64,000 nt of DNA from an uncultured Pseudomonadota bacterium (GTDB taxonomy: Bacteria > Pseudomonadota > Gammaproteobacteria > Burkholderiales > SG8-41), in assembly GCA_946885605.1 (NCBI GenBank), contig CAMPGR010000002.1:1-64000 (forward strand), written 5' to 3'. The notes beneath the pieces were generated by a model. That model worked only from the letters and a program-made list of their open reading frames with translations, searched no databases and was not told the DNA's origin. Below, in pieces: positions 54,393 through 64,000 of the stretch. How positions within the stretch are numbered: the first letter of the stretch is position 1; each line of letters starts with the position of its first letter. Made by a program: the position numbers and the translations under genes.

Positions 54393-54839
54393 GTGTTTCG
54401 CGGCATCGCGCAACTCAATCTGGACAGCAAGGGCAGGCTCGCGGTGCCGGCCCGACACCGCGATGCGCTGCTCGAACGGTGCGCCGGACATCTGGTCATT
54501 ACCGCCGACGCCGACCGCTGCCTGCTCGTCTATCCGCTGCCCGACTGGGAGCTGATCCAGCAGAAGCTCGAGGGCCTTTCGAATCTTGACCCGCGGGTAC
54601 GTGATCTGCAGCGTCGCTTGATCGGATTTGCTGTGGACGTGGACATGGACGGGGCCGGCCGCGTGCTGATCGCGCCTGCGCTGCGCCAATACGCCCAGCT
54701 CGACAAGAGTGTCGTGCTGGTCGGGCAGGGCAAAAAGTTCGAGCTCTGGAACCAGGAGAGCTGGGAGCAGTTCATCGAGTCCGCAGGCCGACTGGGTGCC
54801 GGCGGACTGCCGCCGGAACTGGAGGGTTTCTCCTTGTGA
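54393..54839 (+). CDS. mraZ: Transcriptional regulator MraZ
   Basis: A 148-residue AbrB-like DNA-binding protein with two SpoVT-type repeats: [20 protein letters not shown] and [20 protein letters not shown], each with the DxxGR DNA-contact motif. In E. coli it represses its own operon and affects cell division. It binds the repeats just upstream. The start is GTG at 54393, and its stop overlaps the rsmH start (GTGA). It opens the nine-gene dcw cluster. Confidence 0.95.
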   Translation: MFRGIAQLNLDSKGRLAVPARHRDALLERCAGHLVITADADRCLLVYPLPDWELIQQKLEGLSNLDPRVRDLQRRLIGFAVDVDMDGAGRVLIAPALRQYAQLDKSVVLVGQGKKFELWNQESWEQFIESAGRLGAGGLPPELEGFSL

Positions 54840-55786
54840 GCGTGGGCTCACATACGGCGGTTTTGCGGGAGCGGGCGGTCGAGGATCTCAAAGTGCGTGC
54901 GGACGGGGTGTATGTGGACTGCACGTTCGGGCGCGGCGGGCACAGCCGGGAGATTCTTTCGCGGCTCGGCAGCCGCGGAAGGTTGATCGCGCTCGATCGC
55001 GACCCCGATGCGGTGAAGGCAGGCGCGGCGATTGCGGACCCGCGCTTCACGATCGTGCATGCGCCCTTCAGCAGGCTCGGTGCGCTGCTAGAGGAGCGCG
55101 GCACTGAACGGGTGGACGGCATCCTGCTCGACCTTGGCGTGTCGTCCCCCCAGCTCGAGGAGGGTGAGCGGGGCTTCAGCTTCAGGGTTGACGCGCCGCT
55201 CGACATGCGGATGGACACAAGCCGCGGCGTCACGGCGGCACAGTGGCTGGCAAGCGCGCCGGAGCGCGAGATCCGGGAGGTGATCAAAAACTATGGCGAA
55301 GAACGGTTTGCTAAACAGATTGCAGCAGCGATTGTTGCGGCTCGAGCGCGCGGAGCTCTCGCTACCACACGCCAACTTGCCGCGCTCGTGGCAGAAGCCG
55401 TTCCCACGCGCGAGCCACGGCAGGATCCGGCGACGCGCACCTTTCAGGCTATACGGATTCACGTCAATCAGGAGCTCGAGGAGTTGTCGCTAGTCCTCCC
55501 CCAGTGTGTCGAGCGCCTCGCGCCGGGAGGAAGGCTGGTCGTGATCAGCTTCCATTCGCTCGAGGACCGCATCGTGAAGCGCGTCCTGCGCCAGCATGCC
55601 ACGGCCGACGCACCGCCCCCGCGCGTGCCGGTGCGGGCCCGGGACATCGCGGCGCCGCGCCTCAGGCTGATCGGTCGCGCGCAGCGGCCCGATGCGTCAG
55701 AGGTGGCGGCAAACCCGCGGGCGCGAAGCGCAGTGATGCGGGTGGCGGAGCGCAGCGGCACCGCGAGCGGCAGGAGCGCCTCGTGA
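54836..55786 (+). CDS. rsmH: 16S rRNA (cytosine(1402)-N4)-methyltransferase RsmH
   Basis: A 316-residue SAM enzyme (MraW). [14 protein letters not shown] is the SAM glycine motif; [40 protein letters not shown] and [14 protein letters not shown] are family signatures. It modifies N4 of C1402, the same nucleotide whose ribose is methylated by RsmI, encoded 4 kb upstream. The gene overlaps mraZ at the start (GTGA) and ftsL at the stop (TGATG). C-terminal residues are basic and variable. Confidence 0.96.
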   Translation: MSVGSHTAVLRERAVEDLKVRADGVYVDCTFGRGGHSREILSRLGSRGRLIALDRDPDAVKAGAAIADPRFTIVHAPFSRLGALLEERGTERVDGILLDLGVSSPQLEEGERGFSFRVDAPLDMRMDTSRGVTAAQWLASAPEREIREVIKNYGEERFAKQIAAAIVAARARGALATTRQLAALVAEAVPTREPRQDPATRTFQAIRIHVNQELEELSLVLPQCVERLAPGGRLVVISFHSLEDRIVKRVLRQHATADAPPPRVPVRARDIAAPRLRLIGRAQRPDASEVAANPRARSAVMRVAERSGTASGRSAS

Positions 55787-56058
55787 TGGCACGGCTCAAC
55801 TTTGCGCTCTTCGCCATCCTGGTCGCGTGCGCGCTGGCGCTCGTCACCGCGCAGCACAAGGCGCGCAAACTCTACGTCGAATTGCAGAGCGAGCAGGAAC
55901 GCGCCAAGCGCCTGGAAGTGGAGTGGGGGCAACTGCAGCTCGAGCAGCAAACGTGGGCGACGCCCGGGCGAGTGGAAAAAATCGCCGCCGAAAAGCTCGA
56001 CATGCGTGTACCCCCGCCGTCGCGCATCCAGCTGGTTCCGCCGGCGCCGGGACCGTGA
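55786..56058 (+). CDS. ftsL: Cell division protein FtsL
   Basis: A 90-residue bitopic protein. The membrane segment is LNFALFAILVACALALVTAQ (residues 4-23), followed by a periplasmic leucine-zipper-like coil (ARKLYVELQSEQERAKRLEV) and VEKIAAEKLDMRVPPPSRIQ, typical of FtsL. With FtsB it forms the divisome subcomplex that activates FtsWI. It overlaps rsmH by one base and ftsI by four (GTGA). The size fits beta-proteobacterial FtsL. Confidence 0.9.
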   Translation: MARLNFALFAILVACALALVTAQHKARKLYVELQSEQERAKRLEVEWGQLQLEQQTWATPGRVEKIAAEKLDMRVPPPSRIQLVPPAPGP

Positions 56059-57785
56059 GTCCGACGCTGCACGCCCCCATCCCCCTGCGCCTGCCGGCGT
56101 GGCGCGCGCGCGTGCTCGCATTCGTTCTGCTTGCGTGCCTCGCGGTGCTCGCCGGGCGGGCGTTCTATCTCCAAGGCCTGCGCTACGACTTCCTGCAGCG
56201 CAAGGGCGAGTCGCGCTATACGAGGGCGCTCGAAATCCCCGCTACCCGCGGCATGATCGTGGACCGCAACAACGAGCCCCTTGCGATTTCGACGCCGGTC
56301 GAATCGGTGGCGGCGAGCCCGGCGGACGTGGAGATCACCCCCGAACAAACGGCCCGGCTCGCGCGGCTCCTCGGAATGGATGGCGCCGAACTTGCGCGAA
56401 AGCTCGCCGACCGCAAGCGCGAGTTCGCCTACCTCAAGCGCCAGTTGGCGCCCGATCAGGCCGAAAAGGTTGTCGCCCTCGGCATCCCGGGGGTTTTTCT
56501 GCAACGAGAGTACCGACGCTACTATCCCGCGGGTGAAGTAACTGCGCACATCATCGGTTTCACCGGCGTGGATGAGAACGGCCAGGAGGCGCTCGAGCTC
56601 GCGTTCGAGGACGTGCTCGCGGGCAAGCCGGGTGCGCGCCGCGTCATCAAGGACAGGCTCGGTCACATCGTCGAGGACATCGAGGCGGTCCAGGAGCCGC
56701 AGCACGGCAAGAGGCTCACCCTTGCGATCGACGCCAAGCTTCAGTACCTCGCCTACCGGGAGCTGAAAAAAGCCGTGCTCGAGCATCGCGCCAAAGCGGG
56801 CGGGCTGGTTGTGCTCGACGCCACGACGGGCGAAGTGCTCGCCCTCGCCAACGTCCCCTCCTACAACCCCAACAACCGCGGTCAGTTCGATCCGCGGCGC
56901 ACCCGCAATCGCGTGATCACGGATCTCTTCGAGCCGGGCTCGACCCTCAAACCGTTCACTGCCACCGCGGCGCTCGAGGCCGGCACGGTAAGCCCGGATA
57001 CGGTGATCCAGACCGCGCCGGGGCATATGACGATCGGCAACCGAACGATTCACGATGCCCACCCGCAGGGGGCATTGACCGTTATGCAAGTGATCCAGAA
57101 ATCCTCGAACGTCGGCTCCGCCAAGATGGCGCTCGCGTTGCCGGCGGAAACGCTCTGGTCGCTGTTTCACCGCGTCGGTTTCGGCACGCCGCCGCGCTCG
57201 GAATTTCCGGGCGAAGTTTCCGGCCGCCTGCGCGGCTACGCGAACTGGCGCCCCATCGAGCAGGCGACCATGTCCTATGGCCACGGCATCTCGGTCTCGC
57301 TGCTCCAGCTCGCGCGCGCCTACAGCATCTTCACTACGGACGGAACGTTGAAGCCGGTCACGCTGCTCAAGCGCGAGGAGCCGGTCGCGGGCACTCGCGT
57401 CATATCGGCCGAAACGGCGCACGCCGTCCGGCGCATGCTGGAGATGGCCGTGCAGCCCGGCGGCACCGCGCCGCGCGCGCAAGTCGCCGGCTATCGCGTA
57501 GCGGGCAAGACCGGGACGGCGCGCAAGGTCGAAGGCAAGGGCTACGCGATGAACAGGCACATCGCCTCGTTCGTCGGCTTCGCGCCGGTGTCGTCGCCGC
57601 GTCTCATCGTGGCAGTCATGATAGACGAGCCGGCGGCCGGACAGTACTACGGCGGCACGGTCGCCGCGCCGGTATTCAGCCGGGTGACGGCTGAAGCCCT
57701 GCGCCTGCTCGGGGTCCCCCCGGATGCGCCGATCAACAATGTCGTGCTCCCTCCGGCTTCGTCCGAGCTCAAGGAGGAAGTGTGA
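56055..57785 (+). CDS. ftsI: Division-specific transpeptidase FtsI (PBP3)
   Basis: A 576-residue class B PBP. One N-terminal anchor (VLAFVLLACLAVLAGRAFYL) precedes a pedestal (EIPATRGMIVDRNNEPLAIS) and the transpeptidase domain: nucleophile Ser in GSTLKPF (about residue 295), SSN (about 350) and KTGTARK (about 485). It cross-links septal peptidoglycan with FtsW as glycosyltransferase. The start is GTG at 56055 overlapping ftsL. Four-nt overlap with murE (GTGA). Confidence 0.96.
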   Translation: MSPTLHAPIPLRLPAWRARVLAFVLLACLAVLAGRAFYLQGLRYDFLQRKGESRYTRALEIPATRGMIVDRNNEPLAISTPVESVAASPADVEITPEQTARLARLLGMDGAELARKLADRKREFAYLKRQLAPDQAEKVVALGIPGVFLQREYRRYYPAGEVTAHIIGFTGVDENGQEALELAFEDVLAGKPGARRVIKDRLGHIVEDIEAVQEPQHGKRLTLAIDAKLQYLAYRELKKAVLEHRAKAGGLVVLDATTGEVLALANVPSYNPNNRGQFDPRRTRNRVITDLFEPGSTLKPFTATAALEAGTVSPDTVIQTAPGHMTIGNRTIHDAHPQGALTVMQVIQKSSNVGSAKMALALPAETLWSLFHRVGFGTPPRSEFPGEVSGRLRGYANWRPIEQATMSYGHGISVSLLQLARAYSIFTTDGTLKPVTLLKREEPVAGTRVISAETAHAVRRMLEMAVQPGGTAPRAQVAGYRVAGKTGTARKVEGKGYAMNRHIASFVGFAPVSSPRLIVAVMIDEPAAGQYYGGTVAAPVFSRVTAEALRLLGVPPDAPINNVVLPPASSELKEEV

Positions 57786-59323
57786 GCCGCTCGCCGGCCG
57801 CACGTGCGAATGGGCGCGACCCGTCCTCGCGCATTCCGTCGAAAGCCCTGGGCGCGCTCCGGATCAAGCGGCTCGTCACCGACAGTCGCGCGGTGAGGCC
57901 GGGCGATACTTTCGTCGCCTTTCCCGGCGAGGCGCGCGACGGGCGCGGCTACATCGGCGATGCTGTGGCGAATGGCGTCGCCTCGGTGATCTGGGAGCAG
58001 CACGGCTATGCGTGGGACCCTGCGTGGCGCGTGCCGAACCTCGGCGTAGCGGACCTGCGCCGGCGCGCAGGCGAGATCGCGAGCCGCGTCTACGGCCGGC
58101 CGAGCGCGAAGCTGTGGATGATCGGCGTGACGGGAACGAACGGAAAGACCTCCTGCAGCCACTGGATCGCGCAGTCGCTCACGCGCTCGGGGCGCAAATG
58201 CGCGGTGATCGGCACCTTGGGCAACGGGTTTCCGGGACGGCTGCAGGCAGCCGAGAACACGACCCCCGATGCGGTGCGGGTGCACGGCGCGTTGCGCGAG
58301 TTCGTGCGCCGCGGCGCGCGCGCGTGCGCGATGGAGGTTTCCTCACACGGTCTCGTGCAGCACCGAGTGGCCGGTGTCGAGTTCGATGTTGCGCTGCTCA
58401 CCAATATCTCGCGCGACCATCTCGATTATCACGGCACCATGCGCGAATACCGGGCCGCCAAATCGCGCCTTTTCGAGTGGCCAACGCTCAAGTGGGCGGT
58501 CCTCAACCTCGACGATGCGCTCGGGGCCGAGCTTGCACGGCGATTGCCGCGCGGGAAACTGAACGTGCTCGGCTACGGTTTCGGCGGCAGGCGCTCTCGC
58601 GCGAGTGCGAGCCGTCTGCTTGCCGTGCGCGGCGAAAACCTCCGGCTCGGCCGTGACGGCCTGTCGTTCGACGTATCGACGCCGTGGGGTTCGGCGCAGC
58701 TCGCAAGTCGGGTCGTCGGACGCTTCAATGCCTCGAACCTCCTCGGCACGCTGGCTGCGCTTCTTGCGAGCCACGTGAAGCTCGAAGAGGCCGTAAGCGC
58801 CTTGCGGCGTGTCCAGGCGCTTCCCGGGCGCACCGAGCGCCATGGCGGCGGGCCTCGGCCGCTCGTCATCATCGACTATGCGCACACGCCCGACGCGCTG
58901 GAGCAGGTGCTTCGTGCGCTGCGCGAGAGCCTTGCAGACGGCCCGCACGTTTGCGCAGATCACGCACCGCGCGTGATCTGCGTCTTCGGCTGCGGCGGGG
59001 AGCGCGACCGGGGCAAGCGTGCGCTGATGGGCGCTGTCGCGGAGCGCTTGGCCGACCACGTCGTGGTGACGAGCGACAACCCGCGCAGCGAGGACCCCGA
59101 CGCGATCATCGACGATATCGCGGCCGGCATGCGACGCGGTGCGGCGACCCTCGAGCCCGATCGAGCCCGCGCCATCCGCGCCGCCATACGCATGGCGCGC
59201 GCGGGCGACGTGGTGCTCGTTGCCGGCAAAGGGCACGAGCAATACCAGGAGATTGCAGGTGTCAAACATCCCTACAACGATGCCGCGGAGGTGGCGGACG
59301 CGTTGGGGAGTCGCGCGCGATGA
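57782..59323 (+). CDS. murE: UDP-MurNAc-tripeptide synthetase MurE
   Basis: A 513-residue Mur ligase. P-loop GVTGTNGKTSCSHW lies near residue 117; HGLVQHRV and LTNISRDHLDYHGTM are substrate/Mg elements; TSDNPRSEDP (about 432) is the motif that selects meso-diaminopimelate. The N-terminal uridine-binding domain starts with VTDSRAVRPGDTFVAFPG. GTG start overlaps ftsI; ATGA overlap with murF. The gene adds mDAP to UDP-MurNAc-L-Ala-D-Glu. Confidence 0.96.
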   Translation: MSRSPAARANGRDPSSRIPSKALGALRIKRLVTDSRAVRPGDTFVAFPGEARDGRGYIGDAVANGVASVIWEQHGYAWDPAWRVPNLGVADLRRRAGEIASRVYGRPSAKLWMIGVTGTNGKTSCSHWIAQSLTRSGRKCAVIGTLGNGFPGRLQAAENTTPDAVRVHGALREFVRRGARACAMEVSSHGLVQHRVAGVEFDVALLTNISRDHLDYHGTMREYRAAKSRLFEWPTLKWAVLNLDDALGAELARRLPRGKLNVLGYGFGGRRSRASASRLLAVRGENLRLGRDGLSFDVSTPWGSAQLASRVVGRFNASNLLGTLAALLASHVKLEEAVSALRRVQALPGRTERHGGGPRPLVIIDYAHTPDALEQVLRALRESLADGPHVCADHAPRVICVFGCGGERDRGKRALMGAVAERLADHVVVTSDNPRSEDPDAIIDDIAAGMRRGAATLEPDRARAIRAAIRMARAGDVVLVAGKGHEQYQEIAGVKHPYNDAAEVADALGSRAR

Positions 59324-60741
59324 GCATGATGCGCCTCTCGGAAGCGGCGGCGGCGATCGGGGCGGAACTCGTCGGACGTGATGTGCTCTTCGACAGCGTC
59401 GCCACCGACACGCGCACGATGCAGCCGCGCGCGCTCTTTGTCGCACTCGCGGGCGAGCGGTTCGACGGCCATGACTTCGTCGCGCAGGCGATGCAGCAGG
59501 GCGCGGCGGCCGCCATGGTGGCGCGGGGTCGTTCCAGCGCCGGCGAAACGAGCAGAAACGAGTGCAGGTCGCGATTGGTCGTCGAGGACACGCGCAAGGC
59601 GCTTGGCCGGCTCGCCGCTCACTGGCGGAGCAGATTCACGATGCCACTCGTCGCGCTGACGGGCAGCAGCGGCAAGACCACGGTCAAGGAAATGCTGGCG
59701 GGCATCCTGCGCGCCGCATGTTCCGAGGATCCGGCGCAATCCCGCGTGCTTGCCACACGCGGCAACCTCAACAATGACATCGGCGTGCCGCTCATGCTGC
59801 TCGAGTTGAACCCCGCGCACCGCTATGCGGTCATCGAGATGGGGATGAACCACGCCGAAGAGATCCGGTATCTCGCACGCGTTGCCTCGCCGGATATCGC
59901 GCTGGTGAGCAACGCGGGGCGTGCTCACATCGCGTTCCTCGGTTCGGAAGAGGCGATTGCGCGGGCGAAAGGCGAGCTCTTCGAGGAGTTGAAGCCGGAG
60001 GGTACGGCGATCATCAATGCCGACGACCGCTTTGCGCCGCTCTGGCGCGCGCTTGCGAAAGGCAGGAGGCAGATCGATTTCGGCATCGAAACACCCGCCG
60101 CGGTGACGGCCAAGTACGCGCTGCGTTATCTCGAAAGTGACATCGTGGTGAGAATGCCGAACGGGGTGGCGGCCGCGAGGCTAAACGCACCGGGCGCGCA
60201 TAACGTGCGCAATGCGCTCGCGGCGGCCGCCGCCGCGAGTGCGCTCGGGATCGGGCCCGAGGCGGTATCCGCCGGCCTCGCCTGCTTTGCGGGGATCAAG
60301 GGCCGGCTGCAGAAAAAAGTGGGGCTCAACGACGCCACGCTCATCGACGACACCTACAACGCCAACCCGGATTCGGTGCGCGCGGCGATCGCGCTGCTCG
60401 CGCAGGCGCCGGGCGACCGGCTCCTGGTCCTGGGCGACATGGGCGAACTCGGCCCGGAGGCACCCCGCTTTCACGCCGAAATCGGTGAAGCCGCTCGCAT
60501 TGCAGGCATCGAGACGTTGTTCACGCTCGGCGAGCTTTCGGCGCACGCCGCACGCGCCTTCGGGCAGGGCGCACGGCACTTCACACGCATCGAGGATCTC
60601 CTCGCCGAGATCGAGAGCCGGCTCGAGCCCGGCGTCACGCTGCTTGCAAAGGGCTCGCGGTTTATGCGCATGGAACGGGTGGTGCAGGCGTTTGCTACGG
60701 AAGCCGACCGAGGGGAGAGCGCCAAACATGAGCCGCACTGA
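59320..60741 (+). CDS. murF: UDP-MurNAc-pentapeptide synthetase MurF
   Basis: A 473-residue Mur ligase. The P-loop is ALTGSSGKTTVKEML near residue 115; GNLNNDIGVPLMLL, EMGMNHAEEIRYL, NVRNALAAAAAASALG and DDTYNANPDSVRAAI are MurF hallmarks. It adds D-Ala-D-Ala to the tripeptide precursor. ATG overlaps the murE stop by four nt. A 48-nt gap then leads to mraY. Confidence 0.96.
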   Translation: MSMMRLSEAAAAIGAELVGRDVLFDSVATDTRTMQPRALFVALAGERFDGHDFVAQAMQQGAAAAMVARGRSSAGETSRNECRSRLVVEDTRKALGRLAAHWRSRFTMPLVALTGSSGKTTVKEMLAGILRAACSEDPAQSRVLATRGNLNNDIGVPLMLLELNPAHRYAVIEMGMNHAEEIRYLARVASPDIALVSNAGRAHIAFLGSEEAIARAKGELFEELKPEGTAIINADDRFAPLWRALAKGRRQIDFGIETPAAVTAKYALRYLESDIVVRMPNGVAAARLNAPGAHNVRNALAAAAAASALGIGPEAVSAGLACFAGIKGRLQKKVGLNDATLIDDTYNANPDSVRAAIALLAQAPGDRLLVLGDMGELGPEAPRFHAEIGEAARIAGIETLFTLGELSAHAARAFGQGARHFTRIEDLLAEIESRLEPGVTLLAKGSRFMRMERVVQAFATEADRGESAKHEPH

Positions 60742-60789
60742 CCGCGCCTCTCGCCGCGTGCCGGCCGTCTGCGCCGGCGGGGGCGTGGG

Positions 60790-61875
60790 ATGCTGCTAGA
60801 GCTCGCGCAATGGCTGGCGAAAGACATTCGCGCGTTCAACGTCTTCAATTACATCACGCTGCGCGCGGTGCTCGCGTGCCTGACGGCGCTGCTCATTTCC
60901 TTCATGGTCGGCCCGGCCGTCATCCGCAAGCTCACCACGTACAAGATTGGACAGGCGGTACGCGACGACGGGCCGCAGTCGCATTTCATCAAGGCCGGCA
61001 CGCCTACCATGGGCGGCGCGCTGATCCTCGTGTCGATCGGCATCACGACCCTTTTGTGGGCCGATCTGCAGAACCGGTTCGTGTGGATCGTGTTCTGGGT
61101 GACGCTTGCATTCGGCGCGATCGGCTGGGTCGACGACTGGCGCAAGGTCGTCGAGCGCAACCCCAAGGGGCTTTCCGCGAAAGCGAAGTTCTTCTGGCAA
61201 TCGGTCATCGGCATCGCCGCGGCGTGCTATATCGCCTTTTCCACCCAGCTTCCCGCACAGACCGAATTCATCGTTCCGTTTTTCAAGCAGGTCGCCTACC
61301 CGCTCGGCGCGATCGGTTTCGTCGCGATGACCTACTTCGTGATCGTCGGCACGAGCAACGCCGTGAATCTCACGGACGGGCTCGACGGGCTCGCGATCAT
61401 GCCGACTGTCATGATCGGCGGCGCGCTCGGCATCTTCGCCTATGTTGCCGGCAACGCGGTATTCGCGAAGTATCTGGGCTTTCCTTACATCCCGGGCGCA
61501 GGCGAGCTGACCGTGTTCTGCGGCGCGCTGGCGGGCGCCGGGCTCGCTTTCCTGTGGTTCAACGCCTATCCGGCGGAAGTTTTCATGGGCGACGTCGGCG
61601 CGCTTGCGCTCGGCGCGGCGCTCGGCACCATCGCGGTGATCGTGCGCCAGGAAATCGTGCTCCTCATCATGGGCGGCGTGTTCGTGGTCGAGACGCTTTC
61701 GGTAATGCTGCAGGTCGCCTCGTTCAAGCTGACCGGCAAGCGCATCTTCCGCATGGCGCCACTGCATCATCACTACGAATTGAAGGGCTGGAAAGAGAAC
61801 CAGGTGGTGGTGAGATTCTGGATCATCACGATGATGCTGGTGCTGGTGGGGCTCTCCACGTTGAAGCTCAGATGA
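60790..61875 (+). CDS. mraY: Phospho-MurNAc-pentapeptide transferase MraY
   Basis: A 361-residue integral membrane enzyme with about ten helices. [33 protein letters not shown] (Asp-Asp pair about 115-116), [27 protein letters not shown] and [14 protein letters not shown] with the catalytic HHHYE loop are conserved. It transfers phospho-MurNAc-pentapeptide to undecaprenyl phosphate, forming lipid I. It begins 48 nt after murF and ends 70 nt before murD. Confidence 0.96.
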   Translation: MLLELAQWLAKDIRAFNVFNYITLRAVLACLTALLISFMVGPAVIRKLTTYKIGQAVRDDGPQSHFIKAGTPTMGGALILVSIGITTLLWADLQNRFVWIVFWVTLAFGAIGWVDDWRKVVERNPKGLSAKAKFFWQSVIGIAAACYIAFSTQLPAQTEFIVPFFKQVAYPLGAIGFVAMTYFVIVGTSNAVNLTDGLDGLAIMPTVMIGGALGIFAYVAGNAVFAKYLGFPYIPGAGELTVFCGALAGAGLAFLWFNAYPAEVFMGDVGALALGAALGTIAVIVRQEIVLLIMGGVFVVETLSVMLQVASFKLTGKRIFRMAPLHHHYELKGWKENQVVVRFWIITMMLVLVGLSTLKLR

Positions 61876-61945
61876 AATGCGGCCGGCATCGCACAAGTGC
61901 ACGGGCCGGCATCGCGCGAGGGCGCATTGCGGCGGGCTATCGCTG

Positions 61946-63328
61946 ATGGTTGATTTTGCACAGCGGAGGGTCGTGGTGCTCGGGCTCGGCGACACGGGGC
62001 TCTCCATGGCGCGCTGGCTCGCGCGCCTGGGCGCGAAGGTGCAGGTCGCCGACACGCGGAGCGACCCGCCGCACGCCGAAACGCTGGTCCGCGAGCTGCC
62101 GCACGTCGCGCTCACGCGCGGCGCATTTCGCGAGGGCGATCTTGCCCGCGCCGAGGCGATCGCGGTCAGTCCCGGCATCGATCCGCGCGAGCCGGCTATC
62201 GCCAACGCGGTGAAGCGCGGCGTTCCCGTGGTCGGCGATATCGAGCTCTTCGCGCAGGCGCTTGCAGAGCGCGAGCAGCGCCCGCGTGTCCTCGCGGTAA
62301 CGGGATCGAACGGCAAGAGCACGGTCACCGCGATGGTCGGCGCTATGTGCCGCGAAGCGGGCATCGACACGGTCGTCGCGGGCAACATCGGCCCGCCGGT
62401 GCTCGATGCGTTGCGGGGGGCAGACGACGGCGCGCGCGCCCCCGGCGTCTTCGTACTGGAAATTTCGAGCTTTCAGCTGGAAACGACGACGAGTCTCGAA
62501 CCGGATGCCGCCACGATGCTGAACCTGTGTGAAGACCATATGGACCGGTATCGCGGGCTCGACGAGTACGCGGCCGCCAAGGCGCGGATCTTCGCTGGCG
62601 ACGGCGTGCAGGTTCTCAATCGCGACGATCCGTGGAGCATGCGCATGGCACGCGCGAAGCGGCACGTCGTCTCATTTGGCGCGGGTGAACCGCGCGCTGG
62701 CGACGAGTGGGGCATTACGGTGACCGACGGAAGGCGTTACCTCGCACAGGGCGCGCGCGGCGTGATGCAAGCGGAGGATTTGCCGCTCGCCGGCCTGCAC
62801 AACGCGATGAATGCGCTCGCCGCGCTGGCGCTTGTCCGCGCCCTCGATCTGCCCGAGGCGCCTCTTCTCGCCGCGTTGCGAGCGTTCAAGGGCCTGCCTC
62901 ACCGCGTGCAGAAGGTGACGGAGATCGAGGGCGTGACGTTCTACGACGACTCCAAGGGCACGAACGTCGGTGCAACGGTGGCGGCACTCTCGGGCATGTC
63001 GTGTCCGGTCGTCCTCATCGCCGGGGGCGATGGCAAGGGCCAGGACTTCAGTCCGCTCGCTGCGCCGGCCGCCGCCCGCGCGCGCGCCGTAGTCCTGATC
63101 GGCCGTGATGCGCCGGCGATTGCCGAAGCGCTGCGCAATTGCGGCGTGCCGATCGTGCGCGCTCACGACATGGCGGAGGCCGTGCGGCAGGCGCATCGCG
63201 TGAGCCGTGCGGGGGACGCCGTTCTGCTTTCCCCGGCGTGCGCCAGCTTCGACATGTTTCGCAACTACGTGCACCGCGGCGAGGCATTCGTGGCCGCGGT
63301 GCGGGACTTCGAGCAGTGTGGGGCGTGA
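61946..63328 (+). CDS. murD: UDP-MurNAc-L-Ala-D-Glu ligase MurD
   Basis: A 460-residue Mur ligase that adds D-Glu. VVVLGLGDTGLSMARWLAR is the N-terminal UMP-binding motif; VTGSNGKSTVTAMVG (about 120) the P-loop; LEISSFQLETT and LNLCEDHMDRY catalytic and substrate elements; FYDDSKGTNVGATVAAL and LIAGGDGKGQDF close the ATP domain. ATG 61946 is chosen for the conserved start of the fold. The stop TGA shares one base with the ftsW ATG. Confidence 0.95.
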   Translation: MVDFAQRRVVVLGLGDTGLSMARWLARLGAKVQVADTRSDPPHAETLVRELPHVALTRGAFREGDLARAEAIAVSPGIDPREPAIANAVKRGVPVVGDIELFAQALAEREQRPRVLAVTGSNGKSTVTAMVGAMCREAGIDTVVAGNIGPPVLDALRGADDGARAPGVFVLEISSFQLETTTSLEPDAATMLNLCEDHMDRYRGLDEYAAAKARIFAGDGVQVLNRDDPWSMRMARAKRHVVSFGAGEPRAGDEWGITVTDGRRYLAQGARGVMQAEDLPLAGLHNAMNALAALALVRALDLPEAPLLAALRAFKGLPHRVQKVTEIEGVTFYDDSKGTNVGATVAALSGMSCPVVLIAGGDGKGQDFSPLAAPAAARARAVVLIGRDAPAIAEALRNCGVPIVRAHDMAEAVRQAHRVSRAGDAVLLSPACASFDMFRNYVHRGEAFVAAVRDFEQCGA

Positions 63329-64000
63329 TGTTCTATACCGACGTCAAGCAGCAGGCGCCTGCGGCCGAGTACGACAGCACGCTCGTGTGGGTGACGACCG
63401 CGCTGCTCGGGCTCGGGCTCGTGATGGTGTACTCGGCGTCGATCGCGATCGCGGAGGGCAGCCGCGGCACCGGGCACCAGGCCTCGTATTACCTGCTGCG
63501 GCACGGCGCGTATATGGCACTGAGCATTGCGGCTGCGCTTTTCGTCTTCCAGATTCCACTGCGAGTGTGGCAGCACGCGGCGCCGTACCTCTTTCTGGTG
63601 GGGTTGGTGCTGCTCGCGTTGGTGCTCGCTGTCGGGCGCGAAGTGAATGGCAGCCGGCGCTGGCTGTCGCTCTATTTCTTCAATCTGCAGCCCTCGGAAG
63701 TGATGAAAGTCGCCGTGCTGATGTACGCCGCCGACTACACCGTACGCAAAGCCGCTTTCATGCACAGCTTCCGCAAGGGCTTCCTGCCGATGTTGACGGT
63801 GATGCTGCTCACGGGCGGGCTGTTATTGCGCGAGCCGGACCTCGGCGCATTTGCGGTGATCGCAGCGATCGCGATGGGCATTCTCTTCCTCGGCGGCATG
63901 AGCTGGCGGCTGTTCGCCGGCCTGCTCGTCATGCTCGTCATCGGCTTCATCGGCCTGATCCTCGCTTCGCCGTACCGACTGCAGCGCGTGATCGGATTCA
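63328..64000 (+). CDS. ftsW: Lipid II polymerase FtsW (3' partial)
   Basis: About 224 residues before the window ends. Hydrophobic helices alternate with loops typical of SEDS proteins: VMVYSASIAIAEGSRG, GREVNGSRRWLSLYFFNLQP and SEVMKVAVLMYAADYTVRK (conserved Lys), LLREPDLGAFAVIAAIAMG (catalytic Asp region). It polymerises septal glycan with FtsI. ATG overlaps the murD stop by one base (TGATG). A GTG at 63325 in frame is an alternative start. Confidence 0.93.
   Translation, partial: MFYTDVKQQAPAAEYDSTLVWVTTALLGLGLVMVYSASIAIAEGSRGTGHQASYYLLRHGAYMALSIAAALFVFQIPLRVWQHAAPYLFLVGLVLLALVLAVGREVNGSRRWLSLYFFNLQPSEVMKVAVLMYAADYTVRKAAFMHSFRKGFLPMLTVMLLTGGLLLREPDLGAFAVIAAIAMGILFLGGMSWRLFAGLLVMLVIGFIGLILASPYRLQRVIGF

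Noticed and set aside
60796..62388. 530-codon minus-strand frame
   Set aside because: Antisense to mraY and murD, both unmistakable.

Overview
The window is a GC-rich chromosomal segment from a betaproteobacterium; the order cannot be fixed from the sequence alone. Supporting features are the rsmI / lpoA-yraN-diaA-dolP block, the birA-coaX-SPOR-rfaE2 block, a classical dcw cluster led by mraZ, a DUF47-Pit phosphate pair, short stand-alone SWIB and DUF883 proteins, and several GGDEF/EAL genes. No rRNA, tRNA, insertion sequence, prophage or CRISPR array was found. One structural RNA gene, RNase P RNA, is present.

Layout. 1-6.3 kb: 3' end of tyrS, a SelD-type FAD oxidoreductase, fructose-1,6-bisphosphatase, an exported and a cytosolic MsrA flanking an HTH regulator and a ferritin-like protein, and a SWIB protein. 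6.3-10.2 kb: MFS and EamA transporters divergent from a DUF47-Pit phosphate operon. 10.3-14.7 kb: a lone egtB, a frameshifted diguanylate cyclase, a collapsed glutathione reductase remnant, pdxH and a META-domain lipoprotein. 14.7-24.8 kb: a double-length UvrA, scars of an isoquinoline-type oxidoreductase (iorA/iorB), a zinc alcohol dehydrogenase, a membrane GGDEF protein, a Mut7-C protein and a BON lipoprotein. 24.9-37.1 kb: ettA, a GST, a PAS-PAS-GGDEF-EAL protein, small lipoproteins, an SDR, an MFS transporter, a giant DUF748 protein and a UdgX-like gene. 37.5-41.4 kb: a two-component island with a sigma-54 activator and two histidine kinases on opposite strands. 41.6-53.5 kb: DUF883, glnS, a frameshifted pepE remnant, an ABM monooxygenase, birA-coaX-SPOR, rfaE2, dolP-diaA-yraN-lpoA divergent from rsmI, pyrC and a gamma-glutamylcyclotransferase. 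53.6-64 kb: rnpB, then mraZ-rsmH-ftsL-ftsI-murE-murF-mraY-murD-ftsW (ftsW cut by the window edge).

How genes work together. From 54.3 kb onward the genes make peptidoglycan precursors and the divisome; LpoA and DolP upstream serve the same envelope. Oxidative repair and redox balance recur (two MsrA, EgtB, GST, UvrA, UdgX), and the adjacent glutathione reductase remnant is dead. Cyclic-di-GMP turnover is represented by three genes: one intact cyclase, one frameshifted cyclase, and one protein with a degenerate GGDEF and an intact EAL.

Most notable observations: (1) RNase P RNA carries nearly three tandem copies of a 32-nt unit made of two GNRA-capped hairpins; (2) four decayed loci (gor, iorAB, pepE, a GGDEF gene) lie between functional genes, two of them reduced by clean internal deletions; (3) UvrA is a fusion of two complete UvrA units; (4) one histidine kinase lacks its key N-box asparagine; (5) a TTACA direct repeat with exact 10-nt period precedes a small lipoprotein gene.
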